From an uncultured Clostridia bacterium (GTDB lineage: Bacteria > Bacillota > Clostridia > Christensenellales > UBA1242), in assembly GCA_944377165.1 (NCBI GenBank), contig CALWEJ010000006.1, forward strand, positions 1-64,000: DNA of 64,000 nt, read 5' to 3'. A program made the translations under genes and the position numbers. The first letter of the stretch is position 1, and each line of letters begins with the position of its first letter. Of the stretch, positions 30,491 through 39,334 are shown one piece after another. A model generated the notes under the pieces. It did no database searches. It was given only the letters and a program-made list of their open reading frames with translations, and was not told where the DNA came from.

Positions 30491-31192
30491 TTAAACGGCG
30501 AATATATGATTTCCGATTTGAGTCACATAAGTTGTAGTGTAAATCCAACTACTTGTCGCTGTTTTAGGATTATAATAATACACTGAGCCGTATGTTGGGT
30601 CCCAACCATTTAGTGCGTCGTCCGCTGCTTGATATGCTGTGTTATTAGGTTCAAGATTTATTTGCCCATCGTTTACCGCCGTAAATGCCCACGGTTGATA
30701 GATAACCCCTGCTATTGTGTTCGGAAATCTACTATCTTTTACCCTATTTAATACAACAGCACCGATAGCAACTTGTCCGGTATAACTTTCCCCACGTGCT
30801 TCTGCGTAAATTACTTTTGCTAGCAAGTGTCTGTCATTACTATTGTAGCTTGACGAACTCGTACTAGAAGAAAGTGATATTCCCATTTTAGCCGCCGTTA
30901 GTGGGCCAACAATCCCGTCTTGAACTAAGCCGTATTTCTTCTGGAATTTTTTAACTGCCGCGATAGTCTTTGGCCCATTTATTCCATCTACTGAGCCGGT
31001 ATAATATCCCCATTTCTTTAATCTAGTTTGTACTTCTCTTGTGTCCGCAGTCACTGCGTAAACGTTATCAATTTGCGCAACTGTTTCTTTCGCATCAACC
31101 GATTTTAGCGTCATTGTTGATAGTGCTAAACTACCAGTAAGAGCAAATATTCCTACTAAAAGTATCAGCAACGATATTGTAAGTTTTTTCAT
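30491..31192 (-). CDS. sleB: Spore cortex-lytic enzyme SleB
   Basis: SleB is a lytic transglycosylase that degrades spore cortex peptidoglycan during germination. I place the start at 31192, where AGGGGG lies 5 nt before the ATG and a signal peptide begins (MKKLTISLLILLVGIFALTG). The frame remains open further upstream, but that extension has no ribosome site. The 233 residues contain a signal peptide, a peptidoglycan-binding domain (about 48-100, VQTRLKKWGYYTGSVDGINGP-type repeat) and the C-terminal SleB/hydrolase_2 domain with the catalytic-region motif LLAKVIYAEARGESYTGQVAIG. It is 25 bp downstream of spoIIR. Confidence 0.93.
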   Translation of the reverse strand: MKKLTISLLILLVGIFALTGSLALSTMTLKSVDAKETVAQIDNVYAVTADTREVQTRLKKWGYYTGSVDGINGPKTIAAVKKFQKKYGLVQDGIVGPLTAAKMGISLSSSTSSSSYNSNDRHLLAKVIYAEARGESYTGQVAIGAVVLNRVKDSRFPNTIAGVIYQPWAFTAVNDGQINLEPNNTAYQAADDALNGWDPTYGSVYYYNPKTATSSWIYTTTYVTQIGNHIFAV

Positions 31193-31217
31193 AATACCCC
31201 CTATAAGTCGATGGTTA

Positions 31218-31739
31218 TTACTTAAAAATAGTCTTAAACCACTCGACAATTTTAGATTTGTAATTAATTTGAGTATTGTTTTCAAAATTATTCACAAAAC
31301 ATAGCGGAGGATACATAACGCACCACCAATTATCTCCAATTGCGTCGCCAAGTTCCACAATAACGGCATCATAGTACCCTGATTCTAGTGTTGTATTAGA
31401 GTATGTTCGCGTTGGAAAATATTCGTTATCTATCTTTACGTTTACAGAATAATTAAATCCTTTTTCTCTTAAAATGTTTTGACAGATGTTTTCCATATTG
31501 TATTTTAATTTTTCTACGATATTAATCGCTTGAGTTTTACTCTCTACGTCACAAAAATACGGAGTTAAATAGTTCACTAGCTCGTCTTTTATCTCATATT
31601 TCACATTTTGGTCGATAGCAGAATTGCTGTTTGCTCTAATATGTAATCTTAGATAATCATAATCTTCTTGTTTAGGTAAAAATAATGCCCCTACAACAAT
31701 CAATATAAACACTGATAAAATACAAATAAATTTTTTCAT
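31218..31739 (-). CDS. spoIIR: Stage II sporulation protein R
   Basis: SpoIIR is the forespore-secreted signal that activates the SpoIIGA protease to process pro-sigma-E in the mother cell. The 173 residues show an N-terminal signal/anchor helix (about 3-22), the LRLHIRANSNSAIDQNVKYEIKDELV block and the diagnostic GDNWWCVMYPPLCFV motif (about 139-153). No ribosome site precedes the ATG. An upstream terminator lies only about 25 bp away, so its promoter must be very close or overlap the end of the amidase gene. Co-transcription with sleB is likely because the gap is 25 bp. Confidence 0.95.
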   Translation of the reverse strand: MKKFICILSVFILIVVGALFLPKQEDYDYLRLHIRANSNSAIDQNVKYEIKDELVNYLTPYFCDVESKTQAINIVEKLKYNMENICQNILREKGFNYSVNVKIDNEYFPTRTYSNTTLESGYYDAVIVELGDAIGDNWWCVMYPPLCFVNNFENNTQINYKSKIVEWFKTIFK

Positions 31740-31764
31740 AAACGAATTGTTGACCGTAATAAAT

Positions 31765-31789
31765 AAAAATTACGCAATAAAATGCGTAA
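31765..31789 (-). terminator. Terminator after the amidase gene
   Basis: A 7-bp core stem (TTACGCA / TGCGTAA) with a 6-nt loop, followed on the minus strand by TTTTTATTTATT. It separates the amidase gene from spoIIR. Confidence 0.7.
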
Positions 31790-31818
31790 AATTTAATGTT
31801 TTTTAAAGATTTTGTCTT

Positions 31819-32877
31819 TTACGTCGTGTTAGGTCTGCCACTACTAGACAAAAGTTTTGCCCAAGTGTTCTTGCCAACTATTCCGTCCGCTACAAGCCCA
31901 TTCTCCGCCTGAAAAGCCTGAACGGCGCGCTCAGTTTCAGCTCCAAAAATTCCGTCCAGCATTGTTATAGGGTATAGATAGGAAAGCAATAATTTTTGTA
32001 AATACAGTACAGCACTTTTTCTACTACCGCGCCTTAATGTATTAGTTGTAGGGTTAAGATTTAAAAGCGCAGTCCACGTATTTCTACCGACTATTCCGTC
32101 TTGCGTTAAATTGTTGTTTTTCTGGAAATTCAACACAGCTGTATATGTCTTACCGCCGAAAATTCCGTCGGTAGATAAATCATACCCATATTCGTTAAGA
32201 AGATATTGAAGCATTTTTACGCTATTGCCTCTATCACCTTGCCTTAATGTAGGATAATTTTGTATCTCACGCGGAACATATTGTACATTTAAAAATTCAC
32301 ATACTCCTGCGCACGCACCTTCACCTACTTCGAGTACATAGTTAGGATTAAGCATAAGTTTTGCTTCTTCAAAGTTAGTCATAAATCCCGCTTCTATAAG
32401 CGTCGCCGGACAGTCTACACTAGAAAGCATACCCACTGAAAGAGTACCAACAAATCGTCCCCTTCCGCCAGTAAACTCTAAAATATTATTATAAACATCT
32501 TGACTTAGTGTCCTACTTTGCGCAACTTGCGGATTATATAGACTATAATAAACTTCTAACCCATTAGCATTATTAAAAGTGACACCGTCGCCTGACGCAT
32601 TATAAGCAAAGGTGACCACTAAATTTACATTTGCCCGGTTCGTCCTAACTACGCGAGTAGAAATACTAATATCTGAAAGTTCTGGGTGAACATCATAGAC
32701 ATTAAATCCGCACCTTAGACAAGCCAACATAAAATCAATTTTTGCTTGCCTATTAAATTCATTTTCATAAAAACTTCTGCCGATATATGGCATTATAGGA
32801 GTTCGCTTGCCAACGGTCGGCGGATTAATTCCGTGCTCATCATTCGCTCCAATTAAAAAATTACTTGCTACTGCCAT
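31819..32877 (-). CDS. Divergent N-acetylmuramoyl-L-alanine amidase with two PG-binding domains
   Basis: A 352-residue cell-wall hydrolase of the Amidase_3 type. There is no signal peptide, as in mother-cell autolysins such as CwlC. The N-terminal domain (about 1-200) keeps Asp-Glu-His in GANDEHG in place of the usual DxGHGG, Glu in YENEFN, and the catalytic Glu of TLIEAGFMTN. The usual S-x-H-x-N motif with a zinc-ligand His reads TFAYNA, so metal binding may differ or activity may be lost. Two peptidoglycan-binding_1 repeats follow (about 212-270 and 283-345, each with DGIFG and DGIVG). The ribosome site is GAGGT. A late-sporulation role is inferred from type and neighbours. Confidence 0.82.
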   Translation of the reverse strand: MAVASNFLIGANDEHGINPPTVGKRTPIMPYIGRSFYENEFNRQAKIDFMLACLRCGFNVYDVHPELSDISISTRVVRTNRANVNLVVTFAYNASGDGVTFNNANGLEVYYSLYNPQVAQSRTLSQDVYNNILEFTGGRGRFVGTLSVGMLSSVDCPATLIEAGFMTNFEEAKLMLNPNYVLEVGEGACAGVCEFLNVQYVPREIQNYPTLRQGDRGNSVKMLQYLLNEYGYDLSTDGIFGGKTYTAVLNFQKNNNLTQDGIVGRNTWTALLNLNPTTNTLRRGSRKSAVLYLQKLLLSYLYPITMLDGIFGAETERAVQAFQAENGLVADGIVGKNTWAKLLSSSGRPNTT

Positions 32878-33186
32878 TTTTACCTCAATAATTTTTATGA
32901 TTATAAGAAAATAAATGTTAAATTAATTCGAAAATTTTATAAATAACTAAAATTTTAACAATTTGATAAAAATTATTTAAAATTTTTAATATAATGATGT
33001 TTTTATATTTAACTTAAATATATTGAAGCATTTTAATTAAATTTCGTTTTAACTACAAAGATTTTTGTCTAGAAAAAAACGAAGAGTTATTTTAAATATT
33101 TGTATATAACTCAATCGTATTAATTTTATAATTTATTTTCGAAAACATTGTAAATTTTTTAACAAAATATAAATTAAATTAGTACA
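32878..33186. other. AT-rich gap holding a terminator
   Basis: Of these 309 bp the only structure seen is a hairpin at 33084-33112 (GAGTTAT / ATAACTC, 15-nt loop), followed on the minus strand by TTCGTTTTTTT. It probably terminates the orphan gene at 33187. The promoter of the amidase gene is not expected here because that gene lies downstream on the same strand with its own ribosome site close to the gap. Confidence 0.5.
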
Positions 33187-33771
33187 TTATAGATTGTTTG
33201 TATTATTTTTCAGTTGTTTTTGCACTGTTGGAACTGATAAAAATGCTTGTTTAATAAAACCGATAGATTTCTTTCTCAAATCATTTATATCCCCTTCAAA
33301 GTTTTTCCTTGAAATGCTATCCCACAATTTTATAATTTCATCTAAGTTCGCGCTATTATTTTTTTCACTTTTATCAATATACTTTAATAAAAATTCTATC
33401 TTTTTATCAAGAGAACTTTTTGTTAAACCCTCAAGCGTTTCCTTGCTAAATTTAGGAAAAACATTTAGATTTAATTTTGGAAGAATTAAAGAATGATCTT
33501 GATTAAATTTGTTAATTGAATCTAACATTTGTCTAAAATCTCGTGAAACTTTCATTAAATCAGTTTTTGACTCATTAAATTTTTCTAATATATGTTGAAT
33601 ATCAACGTTATAAAAGTTTTCTATGTTTATAATATAATCAGGATATTCCTTTCTAAAATTAGAAATCATAAAATGAATAAAATTTATATCTTTAATATTG
33701 CTTTCAAAAAGTAGACTAGCATTTTGTATCAATCTTTTTCCATTTTTTATTCCATTACCTACTTTATACAT
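33187..33771 (-). CDS. Hypothetical protein, 194 residues
   Basis: I do not recognise this protein. It is predicted mostly helical, strongly charged and Lys/Asn/Ile-rich, with no signal peptide and no membrane segment. Its base composition is clearly more AT-rich than that of the flanking core genes, as in the island genes at 47-54 kb, which hints at acquisition. The ATG follows AAGGAG, so the gene is probably real. It is monocistronic, between an amidase and the hisS-hydrogenase-HD operon, with a likely terminator at 33084-33112. Confidence 0.6.
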   Translation of the reverse strand: MYKVGNGIKNGKRLIQNASLLFESNIKDINFIHFMISNFRKEYPDYIINIENFYNVDIQHILEKFNESKTDLMKVSRDFRQMLDSINKFNQDHSLILPKLNLNVFPKFSKETLEGLTKSSLDKKIEFLLKYIDKSEKNNSANLDEIIKLWDSISRKNFEGDINDLRKKSIGFIKQAFLSVPTVQKQLKNNTNNL

Positions 33772-33887
33772 ACAAATTCTCCTTAAAATAAAATAATTGT
33801 AAAAATATATTAATACAAATATCGCAAAAAGTCAATATACAATCTAATGCTCCCTGTTTATCATATTTGTATATATCATTACACTTT

Positions 33888-34484
33888 TTAGCTTTTCTTT
33901 TCATCAATAAAAGTCGCTTGCAAATCCGCAATGTGTAATAAAGTCACAAGCGGATACATATACATTGCATCGTTTAAGTCGCTCGCGAATAGATTTCGTG
34001 GGTCACTATGTCCCATATGCCAATTAATAGCCATTGCTTCTTCACGCGTTAGACGCATAAATCCACTTATTATATAAACGGACTTTTCACCGTGACCATA
34101 AGGCAAAAGATTGTTATATGCATAATATGGAACTTGTTCCCATTTTCCGTCAATTTTTTGATTCCTGTAATCAACTGTATATGTATTTACTTTGCACAAA
34201 TCGTGCAATAGTGCGCATATTGCTATTGTTTCATCTGACACAATTTCGCCATAATTTTCGCCGTACTCAGACAATACTAACCTTTTAAGCCTATTGTACA
34301 CATTTAGCGAATGAAGGCAAAGTCCACCAGCAAAAGACGAATGTCTTCTTCCTGAGGCAGGGCCTAAGAAAAAGTCACTCGAATTAATTAAATAATCGAG
34401 CAATTTTTCGCTTCCTTCTCGCTTAATATTCGTTTTAAATATATCGATAAATTCTTGTTTATTCTTCTCTAAATCAATTTCCAT
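33888..34484 (-). CDS. HD-domain phosphohydrolase
   Basis: A 198-residue cytoplasmic HD-superfamily protein. The metal-binding His is in GGLCLHSLNVYNRL (about 54) and the HD pair is in ICALLHDLCKVNTY (about 94-95), with later His residues in NWHMGHSDPRN (about 158-162) completing the site. The substrate is unknown. Related small HD proteins hydrolyse nucleotides or RNA. It is last in the operon hisS-hydrogenase-HD (gaps 22 and 17 bp), which does not clarify the substrate. Confidence 0.82.
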   Translation of the reverse strand: MEIDLEKNKQEFIDIFKTNIKREGSEKLLDYLINSSDFFLGPASGRRHSSFAGGLCLHSLNVYNRLKRLVLSEYGENYGEIVSDETIAICALLHDLCKVNTYTVDYRNQKIDGKWEQVPYYAYNNLLPYGHGEKSVYIISGFMRLTREEAMAINWHMGHSDPRNLFASDLNDAMYMYPLVTLLHIADLQATFIDEKKS

Positions 34485-34501
34485 ATATCTTCTTAACTCA
34501 G

Positions 34502-35827
34502 TTATTTTATTATTTTTGTCTTTCTATTTATATAAGTCGTATGTAAATATTTTTTTGCTTTATCCGAAAGTGGTGAAATTAAGAATTCGTCATAAACGGC
34601 TTTTATAACAGAATTTTCATAACTTGATTTTATCTTCATTATTTCGTCTTGCTTAAATAGACCTTGTGCGCGCTTAATTACTGCGTCGTCATTGTTGAAC
34701 TGTTTAGGCTGTCCACCACCGCCAACGCAACCATTAGGGCAAGCCATAACTTCCAACATATCAATTTTACGTGCTTTTAGACGTGATAAAATCTCTCTAG
34801 CACGTGCCGTTCCGAACACTACACATAATTTTAATTTTCTATTAAGAAGGATCACTTCTGCCGTCTTAACGTCCGTATATCCGCGCAACTTTTTGAAATT
34901 CAATAAGTCAGCTGGTGGATTTTCGTGCGTCGTTAGATAATATGCCGTGCGGATAGCTGCTTCCATAACACCACCGCTAGCACCGAATATTACACCTGCG
35001 CCACTTCCAGTAGGGAACGCGGAATCAAAGTTAGATTCTTTGATAGTCTTAAAATTAATTTTTTGCTTTTTAATTAGTCTGCTTACCTCACGCACGGTGA
35101 CAACTAAATCGGTATTTTTACCATACATATCGGCAAGCTCTGGACGTTTAATTTCAAACTTTTTAGCTACACAAGGCGTAATTGCAACAAGGAAAATATT
35201 CTTAGGGTCAATATTCTCTTTCATCGCGAAATATGATTTTATTATGCTCGCCTGCATTGAAATAGGGCTCTTACAACTAGACAAATTAGGTATATATTGC
35301 GGATAAAATGTTTCAACAAATTTAACCCACGCAGGACAGCAACTCGTAAATTGAGGTAATGTCTTATTATTCGTTATTCGGTCAATAATTTCGCTTGCTT
35401 CTTCCATAATCGTTAAATCCGCGCCAAAAGTGACATCGAAAACATAATCCGCGCCCAACTTCTTAAGGCAAGCAACCATTTTGCCGGCAACAAATTCTCC
35501 TGCAGGCAGACCAAACATTTCGCCTAGTGAAACGCGCACTGCTGGGCTAGTGATGAATATAACTTTCTTATCTTTATCATTAATCGCTTGCATAAGAATA
35601 TCTGTGTCGTCGCGCTCAGTAATAGAATCAACCGGACAAACATTTGCACATTGTCCACAATTTATACACACAATATCTTCGCTATCATATTTCCAATAGC
35701 CCGCAACACCAATTTTCTTAGCGCAAACGTCTTTACATTTTCCACATTTTACGCACTTACTTTCTTTCCTTCGTATGCTAGGGTTATCGTTCGCGATAGG
35801 TACACGAATCTCCGCAAATTTATCCAT
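34502..35827 (-). CDS. [FeFe] hydrogenase
   Basis: A 441-residue monomeric [FeFe] hydrogenase. Two N-terminal 4Fe-4S clusters are ligated by CVKCGKCKDVC (about 24-34) and CINCGQCANVC (about 54-64). All H-cluster motifs are kept: TSCCPAW (L1), TPCVAKKFE (L2) and EVMACPNGCVGGGGQP (L3). The Cys of the proton path in TSCC is retained, so it should be catalytically competent for H2 production or uptake. The short N-terminus, without the 2Fe-2S domain, suggests a smaller group (M2/group B-like), which is inference. The ribosome site is AAGGAG. It sits between hisS and an HD-protein gene in one operon. Maturases HydEFG are not in the window. Confidence 0.9.
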   Translation of the reverse strand: MDKFAEIRVPIANDNPSIRRKESKCVKCGKCKDVCAKKIGVAGYWKYDSEDIVCINCGQCANVCPVDSITERDDTDILMQAINDKDKKVIFITSPAVRVSLGEMFGLPAGEFVAGKMVACLKKLGADYVFDVTFGADLTIMEEASEIIDRITNNKTLPQFTSCCPAWVKFVETFYPQYIPNLSSCKSPISMQASIIKSYFAMKENIDPKNIFLVAITPCVAKKFEIKRPELADMYGKNTDLVVTVREVSRLIKKQKINFKTIKESNFDSAFPTGSGAGVIFGASGGVMEAAIRTAYYLTTHENPPADLLNFKKLRGYTDVKTAEVILLNRKLKLCVVFGTARAREILSRLKARKIDMLEVMACPNGCVGGGGQPKQFNNDDAVIKRAQGLFKQDEIMKIKSSYENSVIKAVYDEFLISPLSDKAKKYLHTTYINRKTKIIK

Positions 35828-35849
35828 AATTTCTCCTTTGTAAATAAAT

Positions 35850-37097
35850 CTATTTTAAATTCTTAATTTCTTTCCCTTGCAAGTAATCTTTAACACTCGT
35901 CACGTTTGATGCGACTTCAATAACTTTGTCGTAAAAATTCTTCATATTTTTAGGACGCGCGAAAATAGATACATTGTATTTTTTCTTTAACTCGCTTTTG
36001 ACTTTGTAAACGGTTAAGATGTCGTCATCTGGGTCGTAGAGTAAAACTAAATTTGTTTTATCCCCGTACTCCAACTCCCTTTCCTTAACAAGCATTGTCA
36101 CCGGCTCGAAACCGATACTGCAACCAACGGCAGGGGCAGAAATTCCAGTTATTTTCTCAATCATATTGTCGTATCTTCCACCGCCTACAATAGCACCTGC
36201 AAATCCTTCGGTATAAATTTCGTAAACTGTGCCAGTATAATACCCTTGTCCGCGCACAATTGAAATGTCAAATTTTATATCAAATTTATTAAGGGTTAAT
36301 GTATTTAGATTATCTATCAAATATTTTACGCGCTCAATAACTGTTTCTTCTACACCATATTTTTTTGTCGCTTCAATTCCGTTTAAAATAACGTCGTCCA
36401 ATATCTCTATTAATTTATTAATGTTCGCAGTATCAAAACCCTTTTCAATAAGTTCCATTGTGACGCCAGTAAGCGAAATCTTGTCGATTTTATCAAGAGT
36501 GACTGAAACGGTAGAAATATCTTCTTTTTTGAATCCAGCAAACAAAATTATGCTATTCAATATCGCGCGGTCATTAATCTTTACCACTAAATTATTAAAT
36601 CCTATGCGAGTAAGTGTTTCAATACAAGTCGAAAGAAGGTCAAGCTCTGCATTAATAGTATTGTCGCCAAATATATCAATATCGCACTGTGTGAATTGTC
36701 TATTTCTTCCCTTTTGTGGACGCTCAGCGCGGAATGCTTGACCTATTTGAATTGCTTTAAAAGGTGAAGGCAATTTATCTCTATTATTAGCATAGAATCT
36801 AGCAAGCGGAACGGTTAAATCATATCTTAACCCTTCTTCAACGATATCATTTTCAGTCAAATTAGGTTTAGTTAAATCTAATTTATCTCCACGTTTAATA
36901 GTCTTAAACATAAGTCGAAGATTATCTCCGCCGTCACTTGAATTAAGATATTCCAAATTTTCTAATATAGGTGTATCAATAAGGTTATATCCATTTTCGG
37001 TATAACAATTTAAAATAATTCTTCTAACAGTTTCGCGCACTTTCGCGTCAGCAGGTGCATAATCGTATGTTCCACGCACCGGATTAAAGTTTTTCAT
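35850..37097 (-). CDS. hisS: Histidine--tRNA ligase
   Basis: HisRS charges tRNA-His. The 415 residues match the family. Class II motifs are visible: RYDLTVPLARF (about 85), FRAERPQKGRNRQFTQCDIDIFG (motif 2, about 113-135), RGQGYYTGTVYEIY (about 264) and GGGRYDNM (about 287), followed by the anticodon-binding domain. The ATG follows TTAGGAG. It leads an operon with the hydrogenase and HD genes. No T-box is present upstream. Confidence 0.97.
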   Translation of the reverse strand: MKNFNPVRGTYDYAPADAKVRETVRRIILNCYTENGYNLIDTPILENLEYLNSSDGGDNLRLMFKTIKRGDKLDLTKPNLTENDIVEEGLRYDLTVPLARFYANNRDKLPSPFKAIQIGQAFRAERPQKGRNRQFTQCDIDIFGDNTINAELDLLSTCIETLTRIGFNNLVVKINDRAILNSIILFAGFKKEDISTVSVTLDKIDKISLTGVTMELIEKGFDTANINKLIEILDDVILNGIEATKKYGVEETVIERVKYLIDNLNTLTLNKFDIKFDISIVRGQGYYTGTVYEIYTEGFAGAIVGGGRYDNMIEKITGISAPAVGCSIGFEPVTMLVKERELEYGDKTNLVLLYDPDDDILTVYKVKSELKKKYNVSIFARPKNMKNFYDKVIEVASNVTSVKDYLQGKEIKNLK

Positions 37098-37173
37098 ACA
37101 TTCTCCTAAGATAATTCGTTATTATTATAAATTAATTGCGGTTAATATGTCAAATATATGGCAAATCTAAAAT

Positions 37174-37197
37174 TAAAAAAGACCGCTATCGGTCTTA
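37174..37197 (-). terminator. Terminator at the end of veg
   Basis: The stem AAGACCG / CGGTCTT with a CTAT-type 4-nt loop overlaps the veg stop codon and is followed on the minus strand by TTTTTTAATTTT. Confidence 0.88.
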
Positions 37198-37431
37198 ATC
37201 GTTAGAGATTTTTACTTCTCCGCAAAGAATATCGTTGTATGAATAAGTATTAATAACACTTTCTAGCGCGCAATTTTTAACAGTGAAAACACTTTGATAT
37301 ACGTCTTCAATCCGCGCCCTATAACTAGAAACTTTTCTTCTACCGCGATTAATGTATAGATTTACTTCTTTGCCTTTCAAATCTATTATCTTTTGCTTAA
37401 TATCATCTATGGTCAAAGGCATCTTTTTCAT
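37195..37431 (-). CDS. veg: Veg family protein
   Basis: Veg is a small conserved Firmicutes protein linked in Bacillus subtilis to biofilm regulation and spore outgrowth. The start at 37431 has AAGGGG 6 nt upstream. An open extension upstream to 37479 lacks a ribosome site and family similarity. The 78 residues show the family pattern: TIDDIKQKIIDLKGKEV, then NRGRRK, then IEDVYQSVFTVK. It follows the zinc-ribbon/Asp-tail gene by 71 bp and is closed by a terminator that overlaps its stop codon. Confidence 0.9.
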   Translation of the reverse strand: MKKMPLTIDDIKQKIIDLKGKEVNLYINRGRRKVSSYRARIEDVYQSVFTVKNCALESVINTYSYNDILCGEVKISND

Positions 37432-37502
37432 ATAGTTCCCCTTTAATATTTTTAGCAAGTGAACTATATTTAATCGCACACGACAAAATTAGACAAAATT
37501 AG

Positions 37503-38030
37503 TTAGTCGTCCTCATCATCGTCGTCATCGTCTTCGTCGTCTTCATCATCGTCATCTTCGTCGTCATCATCGTCATCGTCGTAATCGTCGTCGTCAATAT
37601 CTTCCATATCTAAATCTTCGTCTTCGTCGTCCAAATCCTTACCTAAATCGTCATCAAAGTCGAAATCGTCGTCTATAGTTGTATCGTCTTCGTCGTCATC
37701 ACGATTGTCGTAGTCGTCTTCGTCGTCGTCATCGTCGCCGTCATCGTCGTCTGCAATATATTTGTGCCAATCGTCAATATCTTTTTGTGCACTCTCCTCG
37801 TCTGTGTTCATTCCTAACTCGGCGCGACAAGAATCGCACATCTCTTGGTCACTTTGAATAAAATTGATTTTACAATATGGGCACAACTCAAGATCGCCTA
37901 TATCATCTTCAGACGATTTAATGAGTTTCATTTCCTTCTTACATACATCACAATATTGGTCTGCCTTATTAATATAATTAATTTCACAACGTGGACATAA
38001 AATCCAAACAGGTTTTGTTGACTTAGCCAT
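37503..38030 (-). CDS. Zinc-ribbon protein with long Asp-rich tail
   Basis: A 175-residue protein with two parts. Residues 1-75 hold two CxxC...CxxC zinc-ribbon units (CPRCEINYINKADQYCDVC and CPYCKINFIQSDQEMCDSC). Residues about 90-175 are almost only Asp and Glu, encoded by a low-complexity GAC/GAT/GAA tract. Such a tail could mimic nucleic acid, like the acidic tail of the RNA-polymerase delta subunit, but no homology to delta is seen. A role in transcription or RNA binding is inference. The ribosome site is AAGGAG. Confidence 0.75.
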   Translation of the reverse strand: MAKSTKPVWILCPRCEINYINKADQYCDVCKKEMKLIKSSEDDIGDLELCPYCKINFIQSDQEMCDSCRAELGMNTDEESAQKDIDDWHKYIADDDDGDDDDDEDDYDNRDDDEDDTTIDDDFDFDDDLGKDLDDEDEDLDMEDIDDDDYDDDDDDDEDDDDEDDEDDDDDDEDD

Positions 38031-38177
38031 ACGTACTCCTTTTTAAATTCTACAATAGTATACTTATAGAAAAAATTTTTGTCTACTATTTTTCAAAATT
38101 TTTTCAAAAAAAATCTAATAATTATTTCCTTAATAAAAGAACTAAAATTTATAAATATAGAGCACAATATCAATGCA

Positions 38178-38208
38178 AAAATATAGGTTTAAAGACAAAC
38201 CTAAATTT
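38178..38208 (-). terminator. Hairpin between spo0A and the zinc-ribbon gene
   Basis: The core stem TAGGTTT / AAACCTA with a 6-nt loop extends through mismatches to GCAAAA / TTTTGC. On the minus strand it lies about 40 bp after the spo0A stop and probably ends that transcript. Confidence 0.7.
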
Positions 38209-38246
38209 TGCTTAAGAAAAAAGGGCGTATCATTATTGGGTATAAT

Positions 38247-38996
38247 TTAAGCCCCTTCGATTAACATTTTGTCTGCAACTAAGGCGATAAATTCTCCGTT
38301 AGTTGGTTTCTCATTGCTCGAATAAACTTTTATACCAAATAAATTATTTATATTTTCAATTTTGCCTCTATTCCACGCGACCTCTATTGCGTGACGTATT
38401 GCGCGCTCAACCTTGCTCGCACTCGTATCATACTTTTCTGCAATAGTCGGATACAACTTCTTAGTTATAGAATTGATTATCTCTGGGTTTGCGATTGCAA
38501 GTTTTATTGCTTCGCGCAAGAATTGATAGCCTTTGATATGTGCGGGTATTCCTACCGTTATAAATATGTTCGTAATTTTTTCTTCAATGTGGTTAGGTGT
38601 CTTTGCATTAAAAAATACTTTAGTGTTCCCGTTATCAACATTTAATACATCGTTTACTCTGTCTTTAAGTGTGTTGACATCGAACGGTTTTATACAATAA
38701 TATTTAGCACCTAAATTAATCGCTTTATTAATAAATCCGTCCATTGATAAAGCGGACTGAACAATGATTTTTGACTTCTCTTTACCCACTGCTTCGAGGA
38801 CCTTAAAACCGTCTAACCCTTGCAAAATCATATCCATTATTACGACGTCTGGTTTCTTATCTAAAATAATTTTAATTAATTCCTCGCCGTTATTTGTACT
38901 AGCGATAACTTCAAAATTATCGTCATTAAAATTCTTTTGTAATTCATTCAAAATTGTTTGATCTTCATCTGCAAGTGCTATCGTTATTTTATTCAT
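38247..38996 (-). CDS. spo0A: Sporulation master regulator Spo0A
   Basis: Spo0A is the phosphorelay response regulator that starts sporulation. The 249-residue protein has a receiver domain (about 1-120) with acidic pocket ADED and phosphorylation Asp in DVVIMDM (about 55), and the Lys of QSALS...KYYCIKPF. The C-terminal Spo0A DNA-binding domain (about 140-249) contains the recognition region SKVERAIRHAIEVAWNRG. The ATG follows AAAGGGG. A 0A-box-like site about 127 bp upstream suggests autoregulation. Confidence 0.97.
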   Translation of the reverse strand: MNKITIALADEDQTILNELQKNFNDDNFEVIASTNNGEELIKIILDKKPDVVIMDMILQGLDGFKVLEAVGKEKSKIIVQSALSMDGFINKAINLGAKYYCIKPFDVNTLKDRVNDVLNVDNGNTKVFFNAKTPNHIEEKITNIFITVGIPAHIKGYQFLREAIKLAIANPEIINSITKKLYPTIAEKYDTSASKVERAIRHAIEVAWNRGKIENINNLFGIKVYSSNEKPTNGEFIALVADKMLIEGA

Positions 38997-39334
38997 ATTT
39001 TCCCCTTTTTTAGTGTAATTTTAACACATAGATATAATAACAAATTTTACTTAAAATTAATTATAAAAATAATCTATTATTTTAAATATATTTGCTGTTT
39101 TATCTCTTAAAAATAGGTAAAATGTCGAATTTATAAATTAACTAAAATTATAATTAATTTTTTTGATTTTTAAATAAAAAAACAATCTAATTTATCGATT
39201 TTTGACTTAATAATTTTTATTAATTTTTTGTAATCTAGAATATATTTTTAATTCGATTAATATAATTTTTTGAAATTAATTTTGATTTTGGCATAAAGTC
39301 ATAAATCGGATTATATCATATTTTAGGGGGTTAT
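38997..39334. other. Divergent AT-rich promoter region of spo0A and the SPOCS gene
   Basis: These 338 bp separate spo0A from the divergent SPOCS/LysM gene. A TAAAAT -10-like box lies about 20 bp before the spo0A ribosome site. A 0A-box core is present at 39121-39129. The rest is A/T-rich with no coding frame. Confidence 0.55.
39121..39129 (+). promoter_or_regulatory. Putative Spo0A box upstream of spo0A
   Basis: AATGTCGAA matches the TGTCGAA core of the 0A-box consensus TTTGTCRAA (7 of 9). It lies in the shared promoter region of spo0A and the SPOCS gene and could serve either. Confidence 0.4.

Noticed and set aside
36265-36741. Long open frame antisense to hisS
   Set aside because: It is fully contained in hisS, whose motifs are intact.
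37503-37760. CRISPR-like repetitive tract
   Set aside because: The repeats are trinucleotide-like and in frame with a protein tail. There are no uniform repeats with unique spacers and no cas genes.
37679-37861. Arg-rich open frame opposite the Asp-tail gene
   Set aside because: It is the antisense image of the GAC/GAT repeat tract and not an independent gene.
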